A stretch of 49,043 nucleotides of DNA from Paraphysomonas bandaiensis (taxonomy: Eukaryota; Chrysophyceae), in contig CBFFRP010000388.1 of NCBI GenBank assembly GCA_965644295.1, positions 1 to 49,043 on the forward strand, given 5' to 3'. Position 1 is the stretch's first letter, and each line of letters begins with the position of its first letter. The position numbers and the translations under genes are program-made. Positions 41,406-49,043 of the stretch are shown piece after piece. The notes under the pieces are model-generated. The model saw only the letters and a program-made list of their open reading frames with translations. It ran no database searches and was not told the DNA's origin.

Positions 41406-41702
41406 CTAGGGAAATGCAAGATCGGGAAGACCATGACAATATCATAGGTTTCCTACGCATTAATATTTACTTATTATACTTCACTAGCTAACGATAACTA
41501 ATAATCGCAAATCATAGTTATGGAAATATACGCATATTTTTGTATCATTCACAATAGAGCCACTGGTACAGATAACGTGCTCAACAAAGTGAAGAGCAGC
41601 CACGTTCTTTCCGACCATACAAAAGTATCGAAAATCAGTCTGCACGTTCACATATTTCCACCATCAACCTATTGCATTCTTGCAGTAAATCCGAGCAAAA
41701 GA

Positions 41703-42712
41703 CTAGTATATGACCACAGATTGATAAGTGGGCACAAGATATTTGATGTTGATAAAGGCATCTTCTCCGCCATGGATCTCAAGTTGTTCAAGAGTTTCGG
41801 AAATGAGTTCACCAAGATTCATCCTCTTCCGCTGACTGTAGTCAATGCCGTCGCCGAGGTTCTCATTATTGTTAATAAAGATATTGAGTACTGGGAGAAT
41901 CTGTCGGTAGTACGGTACCAAAGCTTGCCCAATAAGCCCCCCTCCGTTCTGGGTGTCGCAATTAACAAGTGCCTGCAATATTTTTAGAACCTTGACAATA
42001 ACCTCTTTTTGTCGCGTATTAAGGGCGGTTTTGATTGGAATAATTAACTGTGGAATGACTGGAAGAACCTTATGGGAGCCAGCTTCCAACATATCTAAAA
42101 CGGCCTGCTCTGCAACAAAGGCATATGGCTGCTCAACTTCCCTCAAGCCGTCAAAGAAGATAGGTAAGTAGTGATGAAAGTCCAACTTTTGAATTTCAAC
42201 TTTCCATGCTAAACGGTTAGCAACGCCCCCGTGGTCAATTTGGATGGGTAAATCGCCGCGCTCGTAAAACCTGATAAGCTTCGTCATAGACGCTAAGGAA
42301 ACGTAGACAAACTACCTTCGGAGTTCAGTATTGGGAGGGTTTGCACGTGGAGCAAATGCAGAATGTGGATTGCGCTTAGGACTTCTTGACTTTCTATTTG
42401 GTGGAGACTCAGGCCCTGTGTTTACTGTCACCTTGGGTACCTGACTAATATTATTGCGACAAACGGGACAAAGTAATCAAGACATACCACAACAGTTCCA
42501 CCTAGTCCTGTACCTCTCTTTAATGATGAGGCAGGATTTGGTTTTGCTGTCTTCTTACTGTGTGAGAAGGCACTAACATCTACATCAACACTAGAGCCGA
42601 TGTGGTGTCCGCCAGGCCTTTCTTTTATTGCTGCCATATTAGTGGCATCAAAAGCTGATCCCGTCTCAGGAAAAGGCTTTCTCCTTGGGTTTAATCTAAG
42701 GTCAGTAGTCAT
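41703..42712 (-). CDS. PACRG: PACRG, parkin co-regulated gene protein
   Basis: Three exons on the minus strand: 42712-42488, 42440-42316, 42270-41703 (305 residues). A disordered basic N-terminus of about 115 residues is followed by the conserved helical-repeat domain: [77 protein letters not shown] and [16 protein letters not shown]. The last exon is placed at the acceptor CTTATCAG|G because it makes PNTELRRFYERGD, aligning with the conserved start of the domain; an upstream ATG in the intron is not used. PACRG sits with FAP20 at the inner junction of axonemal doublet microtubules. With SAS-6 it indicates a flagellated or ciliated organism. Confidence 0.93.
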
Positions 42713-43057
42713 CGACTTGCTTGAACAAATACACCTGCTATCGACCAATATGACTATATATATCTGTATGTATGTATGTGTTGTGGAGACTGCAGAACTG
42801 ATCTGGAAAGAATGATCACGAAAGATGAAACTGCTAACTAGATGAAACGAAGTGATAAAGTGAAAGATCATGTGAGATGAGATATCTTCAACAGACACAA
42901 TTAAACTGAAAAAAAAGACAACTCTTATAAAGACAAATCATCACAGAAAGGCCTCTAGCTAAGCAATATGATTGGATATACACTACATTCTATAACATTC
43001 GCCACACAAAAATAAATACACATGATGGGATAGCCAGAAACCCCAGTGAGTCAGTCT
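42713..43057. other. Spacer between PACRG and the satellite
   Basis: PACRG promoter region with a short TGTATG microsatellite around 42765-42780; no other gene seen. Confidence 0.4.
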
Positions 43058-46000
43058 CATTGATGATAATATTTTTCATACTCTACTCTGGTGCTCTGAG
43101 AAGAGCGCTAGTCATTGTGAGAGTGAATAATGCAAAAATCTATTTCTGAGGGATATAATTGTGTGATGGAATCAATCGTGTTGTTGTTGTTGCTATGTTG
43201 TGGTGTGTATGGCAGCTGTTGCTGTAATTGTTTTTGCTGTGGGTGTTATTATATATATCCCATTGATGATAATATTTTTCATACTCTACTCTGGTGCTCT
43301 GAGAAGAGCGCTAGTCATTGTGAGAGTGAATAATGCAAAAATCTATTTCTGAGGGATATAATTGTGTGTTCTGGAATCAATCGTGTTGTTGTTGTTGCTA
43401 TGTTGTGGTGTGTATGGCAGCTGTTGCTGTAATTGTTTTTGCTGTGGGTGTTATTATATATATCCCATTGATGATAATATTTTTCATACTCTACTCTGGT
43501 GCTCTGAGAAGAGCGCTAGTCATTGTGAGAGTGAATAATGCAAACATCTATTTCTGAGGGATATAATTGTGTGTTCTGGAATCAATCGTGTTGTTGTTGT
43601 TGCTATGTTGTGGTGTGTATGGCAGCTGTTGCTGTAATTGTTTTTGCTGTGGGTGTTATTATATATATCCCATTGATGATAATATTTTTCATACTCTACT
43701 CTGGTGCTCTGAGAAGAGCGCTAGTCATTGTGAGAGTGAATAATGCAAAAATCTATTTCTGAGGGATATAATTGTGTGTTATGGAATCAATCGTGTTGTT
43801 GTTGTTGCTATGTTGTGGTGTGTATGGCAGCTGTTGCTGTAATTGTTTTTGCTGTGGGTGTTATTATATATATCCCATTGATGATAATATTTTTCATACT
43901 CTACTCTGGTGCTCTGAGAAGAGCGCTAGTCATTGTGAGAGTGAATAATGCAAAAATCTATTTCTGAGGGATATAATTGTGTGTTATGGAATCAATCGTG
44001 TTGTTGTTGTTGCTATGTTGTGGTGTGTATGGCAGCTGTTGCTGTAATTGTTTTTGCTGTGGGTGTTATTATATATATCCCATTGATGATAATATTTTTC
44101 ATACTCTACTCTGGTGCTCTGAGAAGAGCGCTAGTCATTGTGAGAGTGAATAATGCAAAAATCTATTTCTGAGGGATATAATTGTGTGTTATGGAATCAA
44201 TCGTGTTGTTGTTGTTGCTATGTTGTGGTGTGTATGGCAGCTGTTGCTGTAATTGTTTTTGCTGTGGGTGTTATTATATATATCCCATTGATGATAATAT
44301 TTTTCATACTCTACTCTGGTGCTCTGAGAAGAGCGCTAGTCATTGTGAGAGTGAATAATGCAAAAATCTATTTCTGAGGGATATAATTGTGTGTTATGGA
44401 ATCAATCGTGTTGTTGTTGTTGCTATGTTGTGGTGTGTATGGCAGCTGTTGCTGTAATTGTTTTTGCTGTGGGTGTTATTATATATATCCCATTGATGAT
44501 AATATTTTTCATACTCTACTCTGGTGCTCTGAGAAGAGCGCTAGTCATTGTGAGAGTGAATAATGCAAAAATCTATTTCTGAGGGATATAATTGTGTGTT
44601 ATGGAATCAATCGTGTTGTTGTTGTTGCTATGTTGTGGTGTGTATGGCAGCTGTTGCTGTAATTGTTTTTGCTGTGGGTGTTATTATATATATCCCATTG
44701 ATGATAATATTTTTCATACTCTACTCTGGTGCTCTGAGAAGAGCGCTAGTCATTGTGAGAGTGAATAATGCAAAAATCTATTTCTGAGGGATATAATTGT
44801 GTGTTATGGAATCAATCGTGTTGTTGTTGTTGCTATGTTGTGGTGTGTATGGCAGCTGTTGCTGTAATTGTTTTTGCTGTGGGTGTTATTATATATATCC
44901 CATTGATGATAATATTTTTCATACTCTACTCTGGTGCTCTGAGAAGAGCGCTAGTCATTGTGAGAGTGAATAATGCAAAAATCTATTTCTGAGGGATATA
45001 ATTGTGTGTTATGGAATCAATCGTGTTGTTGTTGTTGCTATGTTGTGGTGTGTATGGCAGCTGTTGCTGTAATTGTTTTTGCTGTGGGTGTTATTATATA
45101 TATCCCATTGATGATAATATTTTTCATACTCTACTCTGGTGCTCTGAGAAGAGCGCTAGTCATTGTGAGAGTGAATAATGCAAAAATCTATTTCTGAGGG
45201 ATATAATTGTGTGTTATGGAATCAATCGTGTTGTTGTTGTTGCTATGTTGTGGTGTGTATGGCAGCTGTTGCTGTAATTGTTTTTGCTGTGGGTGTTATT
45301 ATATATATCCCATTGATGATAATATTTTTCATACTCTACTCTGGTGCTCTGAGAAGAGCGCTAGTCATTGTGAGAGTGAATAATGCAAAAATCTATTTCT
45401 GAGGGATATAATTGTGTGTTATGGAATCAATCGTGTTGTTGTTGTTGCTATGTTGTGGTGTGTATGGCAGCTGTTGCTGTAATTGTTTTTGCTGTGGGTG
45501 TTATTATATATATCCCATTGATGATAATATTTTTCATACTCTACTCTGGTGCTCTGAGAAGAGCGCTAGTCATTGTGAGAGTGAATAATGCAAAAATCTA
45601 TTTCTGAGGGATATAATTGTGTGTTATGGAATCAATCGTGTTGTTGTTGTTGCTATGTTGTGGTGTGTATGGCAGCTGTACAGCTGTAATTGTTTTTGCT
45701 GTGGGTGTTATTATATATATCCCATTGATGATAATATTTTTCATACTCTACTCTGGTGCTCTGAGAAGAGCGCTAGTCATTGTGAGAGTGAATAATGCAA
45801 AAATCTATTTCTGAGGGATATAATTGTGTGTTATGGAATCAATCGTGTTGTTGTTGTTGCTATGTTGTGGTGTGTATGGCAGCTGTTGCTGTAATTGTTT
45901 TTGCTGTGGGTGTTATTATATATATCCCATTGATGATAATATTTTTCATACTCTACTCTGGTGCTCTGAGAAGAGCGCTAGTCATTGTGAGAGTGAATAA

Positions 46001-49000
46001 TGCAAAAATCTATTTCTGAGGGATATAATTGTGTGTTATGGAATCAATCGTGTTGTTGTTGTTGCTATGTTGTGGTGTGTATGGCAGCTGTTGCTGTAAT
46101 TGTTTTTGCTGTGGGTGTTATTATATATATCCCATTGATGATAATATTTTTCATACTCTACTCTGGTGCTCTGAGAAGAGCGCTAGTCATTGTGAGAGTG
46201 AATAATGCAAAAATCTATTTCTGAGGGATATAATTGTGTGTTATGGAATCAATCGTGTTGTTGTTGTTGCTATGTTGTGGTGTGTATGGCAGCTGTTGCT
46301 GTAATTGTTTTTGCTGTGGGTGTTATTATATATATCCCATTGATGATAATATTTTTCATACTCTACTCTGGTGCTCTGAGAAGAGCGCTAGTCATTGTGA
46401 GAGTGAATAATGCAAAAATCTATTTCTGAGGGATATAATTGTGTGTTATGGAATCAATCGTGTTGTTGTTGTTGCTATGTTGTGGTGTGTATGGCAGCTG
46501 TACAGCTGTAATTGTTTTTGCTGTGGGTGTTATTATATATATCCATTGATGATAATATTTTTCGTACTCTACTCTGGTGCTCTGAGAAGAGCGCTAGTCA
46601 TTGTGAGAGTGAATAATGCAAAAATCTATTTCTGAGGGATATAATTGTGTGTTATGGAATCAATCGTGTTGTTGTTGTTGCTATGTTGTGGTGTGTATGG
46701 CAGCTGTACAGCTGTAATTGTTTTTGCTGTGGGTGTTATTATATATATCCCATTGATGATAATATTTTTCATACTCTACTCTGGTGCTCTGAGAAGAGCG
46801 CTAGTCATTGTGAGAGTGAATAATGCAAAAATCTATTTCTGAGGGATATAATTGTGTGTTATGGAATCAATCGTGTTGTTGTTGTTGCTATGTTGTGGTG
46901 TGTATGGCAGCTGTTGCTGTAATTGTTTTTGCTGTGGGTGTTATTATATATATCCCATTGATGATAATATTTTTCATACTCTACTCTGGTGCTCTGAGAA
47001 GAGCGCTAGTCATTGTGAGAGTGAATAATGCAAAAATCTATTTCTGAGGGATATAATTGTGTGTTATGGAATCAATCGTGTTGTTGTTGTTGCTATGTTG
47101 TGGTGTGTATGGCAGCTGTTGCTGTAATTGTTTTTGCTGTGGGTGTTATTATATATATCCCATTGATGATAATATTTTTCATACTCTACTCTGGTGCTCT
47201 GAGAAGAGCGCTAGTCATTGTGAGAGTGAATAATGCAAAAATCTATTTCTGAGGGATATAATTGTGTGTTATGGAATCAATCGTGTTGTTGTTGTTGCTA
47301 TGTTGTGGTGTGTATGGCAGCTGTACAGCTGTAATTGTTTTTGCTGTGGGTGTTATTATATATATCCCATTGATGATAATATTTTTCGTACTCTACTCTG
47401 GTGCTCTGAGAAGAGCGCTAGTCATTGTGAGAGTGAATAATGCAAAAATCTATTTCTGAGGGATATAATTGTGTGTTATGGAATCAATCGTGTTGTTGTT
47501 GTTGCTATGTTGTGGTGTGTATGGCAGCTGTACAGCTGTAATTGTTTTTGCTGTGGGTGTTATTATATATATCCCATTGATGATAATATTTTTCATACTC
47601 TACTCTGGTGCTCTGAGAAGAGCGCTAGTCATTGTGAGAGTGAATAATGCAAAAATCTATTTCTGAGGGATATAATTGTGTGTTATGGAATCAATCGTGT
47701 TGTTGTTGTTGCTATGTTGTGGTGTGTATGGCAGCTGTTGCTGTAATTGTTTTTGCTGTGGGTGTTATTATATATATCCCATTGATGATAATATTTTTCA
47801 TACTCTACTCTGGTGCTCTGAGAAGAGCGCTAGTCATTGTGAGAGTGAATAATGCAAAAATCTATTTCTGAGGGATATAATTGTGTGTTATGGAATCAAT
47901 CGTGTTGTTGTTGTTGCTATGTTGTGGTGTGTATGGCAGCTGTACAGCTGTAATTGTTTTTGCTGTGGGTGTTATTATATATATCCCATTGATGATAATA
48001 TTTTTCATACTCTACTCTGGTGCTCTGAGAAGAGCGCTAGTCATTGTGAGAGTGAATAATGCAAAAATCTATTTCTGAGGGATATAATTGTGTGTTATGG
48101 AATCAATCGTGTTGTTGTTGTTGCTATGTTGTGGTGTGTATGGCAGCTGTTGCTGTAATTGTTTTTGCTGTGGGTGTTATTATATATATCCCATTGATGA
48201 TAATATTTTTCATACTCTACTCTGGTGCTCTGAGAAGAGCGCTAGTCATTGTGAGAGTGAATAATGCAAAAATCTATTTCTGAGGGATATAATTGTGTGT
48301 TATGGAATCAATCGTGTTGTTGTTGTTGCTATGTTGTGGTGTGTATGGCAGCTGTAATTGTTTTTGCTGTGGGTGTTATTATATATATCCCATTGATGAT
48401 AATATTTTTCATACTCTACTCTGGTGCTCTGAGAAGAGCGCTAGTCATTGTGAGAGTGAATAATGCAAAAATCTATTTCTGAGGGATATAATTGTGTGTT
48501 ATGGAATCAATCGTGTTGTTGTTGTTGCTATGTTGTGGTGTGTATGGCAGCTGTACAGCTGTAATTGTTTTTGCTGTGGGTGTTATTATATATATCCCAT
48601 TGATGATAATATTTTTCATACTCTACTCTGGTGCTCTGAGAAGAGCGCTAGTCATTGTGAGAGTGAATAATGCAAAAATCTATTTCTGAGGGATATAATT
48701 GTGTGTTATGGAATCAATCGTGTTGTTGTTGTTGCTATGTTGTGGTGTGTATGGCAGCTGTACAGCTGTAATTGTTTTTGCTGTGGGTGTTATTATATAT
48801 ATCCCATTGATGATAATATTTTTCATACTCTACTCTGGTGCTCTGAGAAGAGCGCTAGTCATTGTGAGAGTGAATAATGCAAAAATCTATTTCTGAGGGA
48901 TATAATTGTGTGTTATGGAATCAATCGTGTTGTTGTTGTTGCTATGTTGTGGTGTGTATGGCAGCTGTAATTGTTTTTGCTGTGGGTGTTATTATATATA

Positions 49001-49043
49001 TCCCATTGATGATAATATTTTTCATACTCTACTCTGGTGCTCT
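43058..49043 (+). repeat. 205-bp tandem satellite array, about 29 units
   Basis: Starts within CATTGATGATAATATTTTTC at 43058 and runs to the window edge, so its full length is unknown. The word ATGCAAAAATCTATTTCTGA recurs at 43130, 43333, 43538, 43743 and on to 48877, mostly every 205 bp. Length variants: 203 (first), 206 (unit at 46410), 207 (TACAGCTG instead of TTGCTG), 199 (short GCAGCTGTAATTG). Each unit contains a TTG run, a TTATTATATATATCC stretch and AGAGCGCTAG. A 74-codon frame (Cys5 run and one hydrophobic segment) is present in most units, overlapping the next by 20 nt, but this follows simply from the repeat and I do not call it a gene. Centromeric or subtelomeric location is possible. 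Confidence 0.97.

Noticed and set aside
41520-41987. 155-codon plus-strand frame
   Set aside because: Mostly antisense to the PACRG last exon, which is certain; the remaining part has no support.
43058-49043. CRISPR-like array
   Set aside because: Repeats of 205 bp follow one another directly with no unique spacers; it is a satellite in a eukaryotic genome.

Overview
The window is nuclear DNA of an AT-rich, intron-bearing eukaryote. The genes are split by short GT-AG introns (about 45-95 nt), and two of them, SAS-6 (centriole cartwheel) and PACRG (axonemal inner junction), imply a cell that builds centrioles and a flagellum or cilium. A hybrid histidine kinase, a plant/protist-style leucine-rich-repeat membrane protein, a papain-family protease and a GT61/DUF563-like glycosyltransferase fit a protist (stramenopile-like or another flagellate lineage) better than an animal. 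I cannot name the species. All exon joins given are my own reading of splice signals and frame continuity; no transcript was available.

Layout. 1-7.6 kb: a complete Ty3/gypsy-type LTR retrotransposon with matching LTRs; Gag and Pol lie in one frame, separated by a single UGA-CUA stop. 7.6-10.1 kb: a truncated Ty1/copia-type element on the minus strand with one LTR, abutting a copy of a structured short repeat. 10.4-18.4 kb: host genes: GT61-like glycosyltransferase (-), SAS-6 (+) and a cathepsin-like protease (-). 18.5-21.9 kb: a DNA transposon with near-perfect 189-bp terminal inverted repeats that contain the start codons of both of its genes (IS630/Tc1-type transposase and a Cys/His-rich partner). 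22.7-24.5 kb: repeat remnants, a hAT-type MITE with an 8-bp target duplication, and the ribosomal protein eL32 gene. 24.8-27.6 kb: a decayed block that looks bacterial (AAA-ATPase-like/PD-(D/E)XK nuclease plus an ISL3-type transposase fragment), next to a hAT transposase remnant. 27.9-31.3 kb: a degenerate second copia element with two LTRs, a nested insertion and a second 5' leader. 31.8-42.7 kb: LRR membrane protein (-), SAP18 (+), hybrid histidine kinase (+), several copies of the short structured repeat, and PACRG (-). 43.06 kb to the window end: a satellite of about 29 units of about 205 bp.

Host genes and mobile DNA alternate. No operon logic applies. The host genes serve unrelated core functions: translation (eL32), centriole/axoneme assembly (SAS-6, PACRG), transcriptional corepression or RNA processing (SAP18), two-component signalling (kinase), and secretory or lysosomal functions (protease, glycosyltransferase). 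Most of the unusual signals are in the mobile DNA: the TIR-embedded start codons, the UGA-CUA Gag/Pol junction, the bacterial block, the repeat family with conserved hairpins, and the satellite.
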